Shown: piece after piece, positions 42,360 to 50,721 of the stretch
How the letters are laid out: every line of letters begins with the position of its first letter
Numbering within the stretch: the first letter of the stretch is position 1
NCBI RefSeq assembly: GCF_001661965.1
Contig: NZ_LYWZ01000031.1
Location: 1 to 52,366 of the forward strand
Direction of reading: 5' to 3'
Source of the DNA: Croceicoccus mobilis
GTDB taxonomy: Bacteria; Pseudomonadota; Alphaproteobacteria; Sphingomonadales; Sphingomonadaceae
Length of the DNA stretch: 52,366 nucleotides
Translations under genes and position numbers: made by a program
The notes under the pieces: model-generated
What the model was told of the DNA's origin: nothing
Databases searched by the model: none
What the model saw: only the letters and a program-made list of their open reading frames with translations

Positions 42360-43112
42360 TCATCCGTTGCCCACCTCATCGCGGCGATCTTCGCGATTGG
42401 CGATCGGTTCGGGCTCCGGCGCGGTGCGTTCGGGCATCGTCAGCGGTCCATGCCCCTCGGCGGCGCGCAGGCGGTCGATCTCCGCCTTCAATGTCGCGAT
42501 CTGCTCTTCCAGCTCGTCAACGCGCGGCATCACCGGTTCGCACGGGTCCTTGCACGGGGTGCCATAGGGCATGAACTGCCTCTGATACGTCTCCGCCGCG
42601 ACCAGCGTGGAGCGGGCCTTCTGCCCGATCATGGTCGCGCCTTCGGGCACATCCTCGATCACCACCGCCGCAGCGCCGATGCGCGCGCGCTTGCCGATGG
42701 TGACAGGGCCGATGATCTGCGCGCCCGAACCCACGATCACACCATCCAGCAAGGTCGGGTGACGCTTGCCCGGAACGCCATTGGTCGGATTGGTGCCGCC
42801 CAGTGTCACGCATTGGTAGATCGTGACATTGTCGCCGATCTCCGCCGTTTCGCCGATGACGGAAAAGCCGTGGTCGATAAAGAAGTTCTTCCCGATCTGC
42901 GCGCCGGGATGAATGTCGATGCTGGTCAGAAAGCGCGCAAAATGATTCACGAAACGCGCGGCAAAGAACAATCCGCCGCCATAAAGCCAGTGCGCGATAC
43001 GGTGCATGCCCAGTGCCAGCACACCGGGATAGAGCAGGACTTCCCAGCGCGAACGCGGCGATGGATCGCGCTCCACCACGGAATCGAGATATTCGATAAG
43101 CCGTTCAAACAT
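42360..43112 (-). CDS. cysE: Serine O-acetyltransferase (EpsC/CysE type)
   Basis: Encodes 250 aa. Acetylates serine for cysteine synthesis. The left-handed beta-helix (about 65-165) has the family motifs DIHPGAQIGKNFFIDHG with the catalytic His, YQCVTLGGT and GKRHPTLLDGVIVGSGA. The C-terminus carries a charged coiled-coil extension (VDELEEQIATLKAEIDRLR) beyond the enzyme core, as in shorter EpsC-type enzymes of alphaproteobacteria. Confidence 0.92.
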   Translation of the reverse strand: MFERLIEYLDSVVERDPSPRSRWEVLLYPGVLALGMHRIAHWLYGGGLFFAARFVNHFARFLTSIDIHPGAQIGKNFFIDHGFSVIGETAEIGDNVTIYQCVTLGGTNPTNGVPGKRHPTLLDGVIVGSGAQIIGPVTIGKRARIGAAAVVIEDVPEGATMIGQKARSTLVAAETYQRQFMPYGTPCKDPCEPVMPRVDELEEQIATLKAEIDRLRAAEGHGPLTMPERTAPEPEPIANREDRRDEVGNG

Positions 43113-43190
43113 GCCTGCATTCTCGCACTTGCAGGGCCCTGCCGCAAGCAGGGCCGGATTTCCGGTCCGGTAACCGCCGGTTCGCAGCGA

Positions 43191-43844
43191 TTACAAAAGC
43201 TCTTCCTGCTCTCCTGCCGGGCCGCCTCCCAGCACAATTTCCAGCGCTTCGCGCCAGATGGCGAGCGTTGCCGGAACCTTGCGTTCCAGCGTGATGCGGT
43301 CGATTTCGGCGACCAGTGCCTCGACCCCGGCGAAACTGCGCGGGGTGCGGGGAACCAGATAGGTGGTGGCCCCGTCCGCCAATACAAGCCCGCGCGCCTC
43401 TGCATGCGCCTCGATCAGTCCTGCCAGCATGTCATCATCGGGCGTATCGATGCGAAGATTGAGTGCAGGCCCCAGCCGCGAACGCAGATCGGGCAGGGTG
43501 ATTTTCCAGCCATCGGGCACCGGCGGCCCCACGATCAGCAGCGGGCGGCGCGTTTCCTGCGCGCGGTTCCAGCGGTGGAAGATCGCATCCTCCTGCCACC
43601 CTTGCGCATCGTCGATCACATCGCCGAGACCGCTGTTTTCGAACCAGCGCGCGATCAGCGACTTGCCTGAGCGCGGCTCTCCCCAAAGCAGGGCGGTGCG
43701 AAACGGCCAGTCCTGCGCATGGCGGCAGGCTTCGAACACGCCCTCGTTCGGTTGGCCGACAATGATGCGCATGACATCGGCCCGCTGCTTCAGCGGCAGC
43801 GGGATCTGGCCTGCAAAGGGTGATTTTCCGGCTTTTCCAGACAT
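43191..43844 (-). CDS. hda: Hda-type DnaA-homologous regulator
   Basis: Encodes 217 aa, AAA+ fold. Promotes inactivation of DnaA-ATP after replication starts. The N-terminal clamp-binding motif is visible (AGQIPLPL, about 12-19), Walker A-like GEPRSGKSLIARW at about 54-66, and the sensor region around PDLRSRLGPAL. The DnaA domain IV is absent, as expected for Hda/HdaA. Lies in the conserved order hda-DUF2066-purM. Confidence 0.9.
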   Translation of the reverse strand: MSGKAGKSPFAGQIPLPLKQRADVMRIIVGQPNEGVFEACRHAQDWPFRTALLWGEPRSGKSLIARWFENSGLGDVIDDAQGWQEDAIFHRWNRAQETRRPLLIVGPPVPDGWKITLPDLRSRLGPALNLRIDTPDDDMLAGLIEAHAEARGLVLADGATTYLVPRTPRSFAGVEALVAEIDRITLERKVPATLAIWREALEIVLGGGPAGEQEELL

Positions 43845-43874
43845 GACGGCTGCGGTCTTAGCGCGAAAACCCCG

Positions 43875-45185
43875 TTATCGGGAAATCCGCAATGCGTCGC
43901 TGCCCTGCTGCACGGTCCAGCCGCGCGCCCGCAGCGCCGCGGCCAACGTATCCAGATCACCTGCAAAGCCGACCTGCAGCACCGAAGTTCCGCCGATCGC
44001 AAGGCTGCCCACGGTCGTGCCCGAAACGCCGGGCGTGCCGTTGATCGTCTGCAGCGCATTATCCAGCGCCGCCGGATCGGGCGTCGCCACCTGCACCGTA
44101 TAGCGCGCCGCCGTCGCGGGCGGCGGGGGTGCGGTAGCGGGCTGTTCTGCCGGCGTATCGACCATCTCGGTCGTGGGGGCGGGCGTCTCCGCCTCTTCCG
44201 GAGCGAGTTCGCGGGTCAGCGCCTCGATCAGTGCGGGATCGATCGATTCCTCTTCGACATCCAGCGTATCGTCGATGCGAAGCGTGCCATCGGCCAGCGC
44301 GGCGGAATAGATCTCGTCGACCCGCTTGACCGCCTTTTCCAGCATGGCGGGCAGTTCGGCATCATTGGCCGCCGTCATCGTGAAGCTGTCGATATAGTTA
44401 TTGTCGGGGCCATGGCGCACGGTGAAGGTTCCCTTCACCGGACCGCCCGGCCATTGCCGCTCCAGCCTTGCCACCGGGATCAGCACATCGGCAGCGCCGA
44501 ATTCATCGAGGATCGTGCGCCACCAGCTGCGGCTGCGGCGCGACGCCTGCCCCGCGTTCAGCAACAGCGATTCGCCGCCCGCGCCATAGGGGCGCACGTA
44601 ATCGATCGGGCTGGCGCTGGTGCGGAACTGCGCCCAGGCGCGCTGCCAAGGAGTGCGCATTTCATACAATTGCGCGACGCCGCCCGAATAGGTGACGGGC
44701 AGCACGAGCATGGGCGCGGACCGCGTCATTTCCCCGGTCTCGCCGAACAGGGCCCCTGCCCGCGCGCGGTCAAAGATCACGCCCAGCGTCGCGACATAGC
44801 GGCGCGGGCCGATTTCCTCGCGCTCCACCGCGACGGCGGTGACAAGCTCGGCAATGCGCGAATCGGGGATCTCGGGCGCCTTGGCTCCGCCATGGGTGCG
44901 CGAATAGAGGATCTCCCACGCCTTCCTCTGCGCTTGCCGCCAGCCGTTCGATCGCGCCTCGATCGCATCGTCGCCGGTGGCGACGACGGAAATACCATCG
45001 ACCTCAAAATCGCCGGTGCTGGCGATGGGGGCAATGCCGCGATCGCCCTCCACCTGCGCCCACACGGCCCAGCCCGCCAGACCCGCGCAGGCCAGCGCGC
45101 TGCCCAGAATCACGGGGCGCAGCACTTCGGCGCGCAGCCATGCAGGGCGCGCAGCGACGGATAGAGGGGAAGAACGCACGGTCAT
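43875..45185 (-). CDS. DUF2066-type membrane-anchored protein
   Basis: Encodes 436 aa from the ATG at 45185. One N-terminal membrane helix ([19 protein letters not shown], about 22-40) then a periplasmic beta-rich part. A Pro/Thr/Glu-rich linker (about 325-365, [22 protein letters not shown]) leads to a small C-terminal domain ([18 protein letters not shown]), resembling SPOR/FlgT-type modules. Found between hda and purM in many alphaproteobacteria. Function unknown. Confidence 0.75.
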   Translation of the reverse strand: MTVRSSPLSVAARPAWLRAEVLRPVILGSALACAGLAGWAVWAQVEGDRGIAPIASTGDFEVDGISVVATGDDAIEARSNGWRQAQRKAWEILYSRTHGGAKAPEIPDSRIAELVTAVAVEREEIGPRRYVATLGVIFDRARAGALFGETGEMTRSAPMLVLPVTYSGGVAQLYEMRTPWQRAWAQFRTSASPIDYVRPYGAGGESLLLNAGQASRRSRSWWRTILDEFGAADVLIPVARLERQWPGGPVKGTFTVRHGPDNNYIDSFTMTAANDAELPAMLEKAVKRVDEIYSAALADGTLRIDDTLDVEEESIDPALIEALTRELAPEEAETPAPTTEMVDTPAEQPATAPPPPATAARYTVQVATPDPAALDNALQTINGTPGVSGTTVGSLAIGGTSVLQVGFAGDLDTLAAALRARGWTVQQGSDALRISR

Positions 45186-45362
45186 CGCGGATGCTTTTGG
45201 GTGCCGGTCAGTCGCGCGGCAAGGTCGGATAAGCACTCATGCCCGCTTCTTTGCCCAAATGGGCGTGGAAATCCAAGCGCGAAAGCGATAGGCGCTTTGC
45301 CTTTCACGGCTGCCCGGCGCATCGGGTGCACGACCCGCCCGGAAAAGGAATACGGATTCGCC

Positions 45363-46475
45363 ATGACCGACACCCCCGAAAACGAGACACCCAAGAGCTA
45401 CAGCTATGAGCAGGCGGGCGTTTCGATCGCGGCAGGCAATGCGCTGGTAAAGGCGATCGGCCCGCTGGCGAAATCCACCGCCCGCCCCGGCGCGACCAGT
45501 GAGCTGGGCGGTTTCGGCGGTTTCTTCGACCCCAAGGCGGCCGGATACGACGATCCGCTGCTGGTCGCGGCGAACGACGGCGTGGGGACAAAGGTCAAGC
45601 TTGCCATCGATTTCGACCGGCATGACCATATCGGCATCGACCTCGTCGCCATGTGCGTGAACGACTTGATCGTGCAGGGGGCCGAACCGCTCTTCTTCCT
45701 CGACTATTTCGCGACCGGCAAGCTGGAGAACGGCGTTGCGACCCGCGTGGTCGCCGGGATTGCGGAGGGGTGCAAGATGGCAGGCTGCGCGCTGATCGGG
45801 GGCGAGACGGCAGAGATGCCGGGCATGTATGCGGCGGGCGATTACGACCTTGCCGGGTTCTGCGTTGGCGCGGTGGAGCGCGGCGAGCAGCTGACAGGCG
45901 AGGCCGTGGCAGAGGGCGACGTGCTCCTTGGCCTTGCCAGTTCGGGCGTGCATTCCAACGGCTATTCGCTGGTGCGCCGCCTTGCCGCGGACAAGGAGTG
46001 GAAGCTTGATCGCCCCGCCCTGTTCGATCACGAACAGCTTTTGATCGACGCGCTGATCGCGCCGACGAAGATCTATGTGAAGAGCCTGCTGGAGCCGATC
46101 CGTGCCGGGCGCATTCACGCGCTGGCGCATATAACCGGCGGCGGTCTTCTCGAAAACGTGCCGCGCGTTCTGCCCGAGGGACTGCACGCCCATATCGACG
46201 CGGGCGCATGGGAACAGCCGCGCCTGATGGCCTTCCTGCAGGCGCAGGGCAATATCGAACCCGAGGAAATGGCGCGCACCTTCAACTGCGGCATCGGCAT
46301 GGTACTGGCGGTATCGCCGGATGAGGCGGTGCAGCTGGCCGTCGATCTTGAGGAAGCGGGTGAGGAAGTCACCGTGATTGGCGAAATCCGAGCTGGCACG
46401 CGCGGCTGCACGGTTTCGGGCGACGCGGGCGAATGGTCTGCGCGCGCCGACTGGAGCGCGACACACGAGGGGTGA
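45363..46475 (+). CDS. purM: Phosphoribosylformylglycinamidine cyclo-ligase
   Basis: Encodes 370 aa from the ATG at 45363. Fifth step of purine synthesis (FGAM to AIR). Motifs: [88 protein letters not shown]. The usual partner purN does not follow. Confidence 0.97.
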   Translation: MTDTPENETPKSYSYEQAGVSIAAGNALVKAIGPLAKSTARPGATSELGGFGGFFDPKAAGYDDPLLVAANDGVGTKVKLAIDFDRHDHIGIDLVAMCVNDLIVQGAEPLFFLDYFATGKLENGVATRVVAGIAEGCKMAGCALIGGETAEMPGMYAAGDYDLAGFCVGAVERGEQLTGEAVAEGDVLLGLASSGVHSNGYSLVRRLAADKEWKLDRPALFDHEQLLIDALIAPTKIYVKSLLEPIRAGRIHALAHITGGGLLENVPRVLPEGLHAHIDAGAWEQPRLMAFLQAQGNIEPEEMARTFNCGIGMVLAVSPDEAVQLAVDLEEAGEEVTVIGEIRAGTRGCTVSGDAGEWSARADWSATHEG

Positions 46476-46597
46476 GCGGCAGCCGCCCGGCAATTAGGGC
46501 GAGCATTGCGCAGCAAGCGGAGTCCAAATTCGCCAAAAGCGGCGCTTCGGCTGGCGGACGCAAGGGCGCTAAGCCCGCAGCGATCCGTTCAACGTGA

Positions 46598-46620
46598 CAG
46601 CCGCGGCTTTGCCGTGGCTG
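46598..46620 (+). terminator. Hairpin downstream of purM
   Basis: CAGCCGCGGC, TTT loop, GCCGTGGCTG: a 10-bp stem with one G-T pair, ~120 bases after the purM stop, followed by a G/T-rich run. A likely transcript end. Confidence 0.5.
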
Positions 46621-46688
46621 CGGCGGGTTTGGGGTGTTTGGATTATGACGCTAAGGGCGGGGACATCGTGAAAAACAGACTTTGCACT

Positions 46689-47093
46689 TTAAGCCTTGCG
46701 GTTCGCCCATAGCTGGAAGCCTAGAGAGAACCCGCTAGCCAAAACAACGACCGCCATTAAATAAAGGCCCCAGTCCGTCGTAGCATGAGATAGTTGGCTC
46801 GCCATGATGACCGCCAGAAAACCGGCGACGCATAAAGTGATTGCGGGAAGAAAGTAGGCGAGGCGATCGCTGGCATACATTTCGTCCCATGCCATCGCAG
46901 GACCCTCGGAGTTGGTCGCTGTAGGAGTAAATGCCTTCAGCAAGTCTCCGCAACTTAGGCCAAGTATGAAGAGCATGAAGCCCTTGAACCATTCCTCGCC
47001 TAGAAGCTGAGACGAGAGCACATAGCCGAGTGCGATTGCCGCTATCGGCAATAGTTGCTCCAACCACTTTTTGAAACCGAATGCGTTTTTCAT
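46689..47093 (-). CDS. Orphan four-helix membrane protein
   Basis: Encodes 134 aa with about four membrane helices (LLPIAAIALGYVLSSQLLG, FMLFILGLSCGDLL, FLPAITLCVAGFLAVIM, LYLMAVVVLASGFSL). The DNA is less GC-rich than the flanking genes, which suggests acquisition. It stands alone between purM and the N-formylglutamate amidohydrolase gene. No family recognised. Confidence 0.6.
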   Translation of the reverse strand: MKNAFGFKKWLEQLLPIAAIALGYVLSSQLLGEEWFKGFMLFILGLSCGDLLKAFTPTATNSEGPAMAWDEMYASDRLAYFLPAITLCVAGFLAVIMASQLSHATTDWGLYLMAVVVLASGFSLGFQLWANRKA

Positions 47094-47165
47094 TCAGCAA
47101 TTAAAACCGGATTGCACCGTAACTGCAACGGCTCGCAGCCAAAACCCCAAAAAACCGCCGAAAAC

Positions 47166-47921
47166 CTAAACCAGCTCCCGAACCCCGCGCGCCACGCTTG
47201 CGATCATGTCGGCCCAGCGCGCCTGTCCGCCTTCGTCGCGGATCAGGTCGTTCCTCACCTCGATGGCAAGATAGGGGCGGCCATGGGCTTCGGCGTGGCG
47301 GTTCATCGTCGCGTTCAAAAGCTTGCCCGAATAGGGTTCGTTGTCGCCCACCGTCAGCCCATATTCCTGAAACAGGCGGATCGCGTGGCGGGCCGCTTCG
47401 CCCTGCTCGTTATAGAGGAGGCCGACTTCCCATGGGCGCTGCTCGTCTGGATTATCGGCCAGCTGCGGGGTAAAGCTGTGGAGCGAGACGATCAGCCCCG
47501 GCTGCGCCGCATCGAGCCATGCCGCCATCGCATCGTGATAGGGGCGATAGAAGCGCTCCAGCCGCCATTCGCGGTCTGCGCCCAGATTGCCGGGGATCAG
47601 CACGCCATCGCTGTCCTGCGGGATCAGCTTGGCGTGGTCCTCCTCGCGGTGGAGGTCGACGACGAGACGGCTGACGGCAGCGAGATGCGCGGGGATCGCG
47701 TGGCGCCGCGCCATGCGCTCGGCAATGGCGGCAACGCCGATGTCCCAGCCGATGTGGTCATTGAGCTGATCCTGCGTGACGCCCAGCGGGATGTCTTCGG
47801 GCACGAAGTTGGAGGCATGGTCGGATACCAGCACGATGCCGCCGGGAACCGGCTCACCGATCTGGCGGAAATTGGGGTCGTTCACGATTTTCAAAGCAGT
47901 TTTCCTGTCATCTGCCACCAT
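47166..47921 (-). CDS. N-formylglutamate amidohydrolase family protein
   Basis: Encodes 251 aa. The metal-site motifs VSDHASNFVPED (about 32), LVVDLHREEDH (about 87) and IVSLHSFTPQL (about 144) are typical. The reaction in characterised members is release of formate from N-formyl-L-glutamate in histidine breakdown, but this subfamily is broad and no hut genes are here. Its start overlaps the ispE end by 31 bases. Confidence 0.88.
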   Translation of the reverse strand: MVADDRKTALKIVNDPNFRQIGEPVPGGIVLVSDHASNFVPEDIPLGVTQDQLNDHIGWDIGVAAIAERMARRHAIPAHLAAVSRLVVDLHREEDHAKLIPQDSDGVLIPGNLGADREWRLERFYRPYHDAMAAWLDAAQPGLIVSLHSFTPQLADNPDEQRPWEVGLLYNEQGEAARHAIRLFQEYGLTVGDNEPYSGKLLNATMNRHAEAHGRPYLAIEVRNDLIRDEGGQARWADMIASVARGVRELV

Positions 47922-48721
47922 TCGGGGTGGCTTGCGGCGATCTCGGCAGCGGCGGCGTCGCGCTGATCCTCGCCATCATAGATTGCAAAGCACGAGGCGC
48001 CCGATCCCGACATGCGGGCAAGCCATGGGCGCGTGCCCTTGAGCGCGCCGATCACGCCCGCGATTTCGGGGACGAGCGTGCGGGCGCCCGCCTCCATGTC
48101 ATTGCGTCCGGCGACCGCCTGTTCGCGAACCGACCCCTTGGGCAAGGGGCCGCGGTCGATGCCGTTCCACGCCTTGAACACCGGGCCGGTGGAGAGCGGC
48201 TTCCGGGGATTGACCAGCAGCACCGACATGCCGGTGAGGTCGCTTTCGACCACGGTAAGGTCCGTGCCCGTGCCGGTGCCGACGCAGGTCTGCGAAATGA
48301 CGCAGGCGGGCACGTCCGCGCCCAGCTTCGCCGCCCTTTCGCGCCAGTCATCGGGCCAGCCATAAGTCTCGCAGATCAGGCGAATGAGCGCGCCCGCATC
48401 GGCGCTCCCCCCGCCCAGCCCCGCCGCGACGGGCAGGTTCTTTTCCAGCGTGACGTGCCAGCCGTCAGGACCATTGGCACCCGGGCGGGGAAACGCGTTC
48501 AGCGCGGCGGCGAGGATATTGTCCCCCACCGGCGCGCCCGCCAAAGCGCCCGCGAACTCGCCGACGACCTCGATCCGGTCCTCGGCCTGTCCGGTCTTTA
48601 CCGACAGCAGATCGCCTGCATCGACAAAGGCGAACACGGTTTCCAGATCGTGATACCCGTCCTTCCGCCTGCGGCGCAGGTGAAGGGCAAGATTGATCTT
48701 GGCATAGGCGATGGCTTTCAA
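47891..48721 (-). CDS. ispE: 4-diphosphocytidyl-2-C-methyl-D-erythritol kinase
   Basis: Encodes 276 aa, GHMP kinase of the MEP isoprenoid pathway. Starts KAIAYAKINLALHLRRRRKDG with the substrate Lys/Asn, and has the ATP loop LPVAAGLGGGSADAGA (about 92-107) and the C-terminal MSGSGASCFAIYD (about 242-254). Length is normal. Not linked here to other MEP genes. Confidence 0.96.
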   Translation of the reverse strand: MKAIAYAKINLALHLRRRRKDGYHDLETVFAFVDAGDLLSVKTGQAEDRIEVVGEFAGALAGAPVGDNILAAALNAFPRPGANGPDGWHVTLEKNLPVAAGLGGGSADAGALIRLICETYGWPDDWRERAAKLGADVPACVISQTCVGTGTGTDLTVVESDLTGMSVLLVNPRKPLSTGPVFKAWNGIDRGPLPKGSVREQAVAGRNDMEAGARTLVPEIAGVIGALKGTRPWLARMSGSGASCFAIYDGEDQRDAAAAEIAASHPEWWQMTGKLL

Positions 48722-48812
48722 GCCGTTACCTCCGTTCGCAGGGGTGTTCAGTCCCTGTCATATCGGGATTGAACGGCTTTCGTGCCACCCCCCTTGCCAG
48801 ATTACCGATAAC

Positions 48813-50612
48813 TCACGCCTCATTCGCGTCGGTCACGCGCATGGCCAGCATGGCAAGGATGAAATAGCCGATGGTGCAGGTAACTGCGGCAAAGAAGAAG
48901 CTGGACCGCATGATCACCAGCGCCTCTGCCGTGGGGGACGAAAAGCTCATCTGCACGGCAAGGCCGATCATCGACAGCAGCATGACCACCGCGCCCAGCA
49001 GCAGCCATTTGGCGATGCGGGCGGTGTGTTCGTTCGAGGGATCTTCCTCCTCGTCCTCGGCCTGCTGCTGCGCGTTTGCGTCGCGTTTACGCTCGAACTT
49101 GATCAGCGCGGCTTCGCGTTCGGCCTGGTGCGCCTCGTCCTTGGGCCAGTTGTCGCGCGCGCCCATCATCGCGGCCAGCGCGGGATAAAGCAGCAGGCTC
49201 AACGCATATTCGGGCAGGAAGATATAATAGAAGCTGATCCATTCGGTCACCACCATCGTGGCGGCAAAGGCCAGCGCCACGCCCCATGTGAGGAGGGCGG
49301 CGGGATTGAGGCTCTTATCGTGATAGCGCGACCAGTATCGGGTCAGGCCGATGCGCGGCAGCAGGTAATGTTCGGCGATCACAATCGCGCCGATGGGGCA
49401 CAAGAGGATCGCGCCATAAACGGTGAGCGGCATGACCGAGCGCGCGACGAAGGGGAAGCAGGCCGCGATCACGATCACCACGCCCACGCCCGCCGTGACC
49501 TTCTGCCGCGACATGTTCGGAATAAGCGTCGCGGCCGCCAGACCTGCGCGATAGAGGCACGCATTCGCGGTCGTCCACCCGGCGCAGATCACGACGAGAA
49601 TGCCGATATAGCCCAAGGTGCCCCATGCGACGTCGGCCGAATCCATCGCGGTCAGCGACTTGCCCACCATGATCGCCGCGCCCGCGCCCATAAGCCCCGC
49701 CGAGATCCAGCCGACATAATGGCCAAGGAACATGCCGACAGAGGAAAACACGCCGTAATATTTTTTCTTCGCAAAGCGGAAGATCGCCATGTCGATCAGG
49801 CCCAGATGCACCATCGCGCCATTCGCCCATGCAAAGGCGGCGACTTCCCAGACCGATATGCCCGGTTCGCCATCCAGCGTCGTGCCGGTCCAGATCGCCT
49901 CCCTTGCGGCGGCGAGGAACCCATCGAAATTGCCAAAGCCCGCCTCGCCTGTCACTTCAAGGGCGATGGCAGGGAGTGCCACCGCCGCTCCGCAGATGAA
50001 GCAGGTCAGCATCCATGGCGCGCAGATCGTGGCGAAATTGGCCATCGCCTCGAACCCGCGCGATGCGACCGCGACCACCACCGCGCCGAGCACCAGCGTG
50101 GCCACGATGAACAGCACCGATGTCGGATACCACGCCAGCTGCACCGGCAACCCCAGCGCGAACCGCAGCGCATAGGACGACACGGTGATCATCGCGGCGG
50201 CCAGCGAACCGTAGAACAGCAGGATCGCGAGATTGTAGATCTTGGTGAAGACCGGCCCCGCGATCTGTTCGAGATAGGTGAAGAGCGAACGACGCGTCTT
50301 CACCGCGATCGGGGTGGTGACGATAGTCCAGCTGAGCACCGCCATGAAATTGCCGATCAACAGGCCGACCAGCAGGTTCATCGTGTCGACACCCATGGTG
50401 ACAAAGGTCACGCCGATGACGAATTCGGTGGCAGCGATATGTTCGCCCCCGAACAGCCCCGCGAAATAGCGCCATTCGCGAACGTGCCGGGCCGCAGGCG
50501 GAATCGCGCCTGCCAGATGACGCTTATGCGGGGGCTGCCCGCTATGCTGGGCGGGACCGGCGCCGGGAGCGGCTGCCCCGGGCGCTATGGTGTCGGATGA
50601 TGTGGCGGTCAT
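48813..50612 (-). CDS. NCS1-like nucleobase/cation symporter family permease
   Basis: Encodes 599 aa from the ATG at 50612. About twelve membrane helices; motifs GEHIAATEFVIGVTFVTMG and MNLLVGLLIGNFMAVLSW (about 45-85) and an ALLLCPIGAIV part suit the NCS1/cytosine-permease superfamily. A charged cytoplasmic stretch (RKRDANAQQQAEDEEEDPSN) precedes two extra C-terminal helices, longer than the usual ~450-500. The substrate is not known. A long antisense frame over it is a codon-bias shadow. Confidence 0.75.
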   Translation of the reverse strand: MTATSSDTIAPGAAAPGAGPAQHSGQPPHKRHLAGAIPPAARHVREWRYFAGLFGGEHIAATEFVIGVTFVTMGVDTMNLLVGLLIGNFMAVLSWTIVTTPIAVKTRRSLFTYLEQIAGPVFTKIYNLAILLFYGSLAAAMITVSSYALRFALGLPVQLAWYPTSVLFIVATLVLGAVVVAVASRGFEAMANFATICAPWMLTCFICGAAVALPAIALEVTGEAGFGNFDGFLAAAREAIWTGTTLDGEPGISVWEVAAFAWANGAMVHLGLIDMAIFRFAKKKYYGVFSSVGMFLGHYVGWISAGLMGAGAAIMVGKSLTAMDSADVAWGTLGYIGILVVICAGWTTANACLYRAGLAAATLIPNMSRQKVTAGVGVVIVIAACFPFVARSVMPLTVYGAILLCPIGAIVIAEHYLLPRIGLTRYWSRYHDKSLNPAALLTWGVALAFAATMVVTEWISFYYIFLPEYALSLLLYPALAAMMGARDNWPKDEAHQAEREAALIKFERKRDANAQQQAEDEEEDPSNEHTARIAKWLLLGAVVMLLSMIGLAVQMSFSSPTAEALVIMRSSFFFAAVTCTIGYFILAMLAMRVTDANEA

Positions 50613-50721
50613 GAATTTCCGGGAAGCGGGGGATTTGGGGGAATGACACTTATGCAGAATTAGAAAAACGCTGCAACCGCACATACCCCAAGGGCCAGCC
50701 CCGGCTCCCGGAAGGACGCAC

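Noticed and set aside
45237-46493. 418-codon minus-strand frame
   Set aside because: Antisense shadow of purM.
48711-50600. Long plus-strand frame of 629 codons
   Set aside because: Antisense to the permease gene; His/Arg/Gly-rich shadow product caused by GC-rich codon use.
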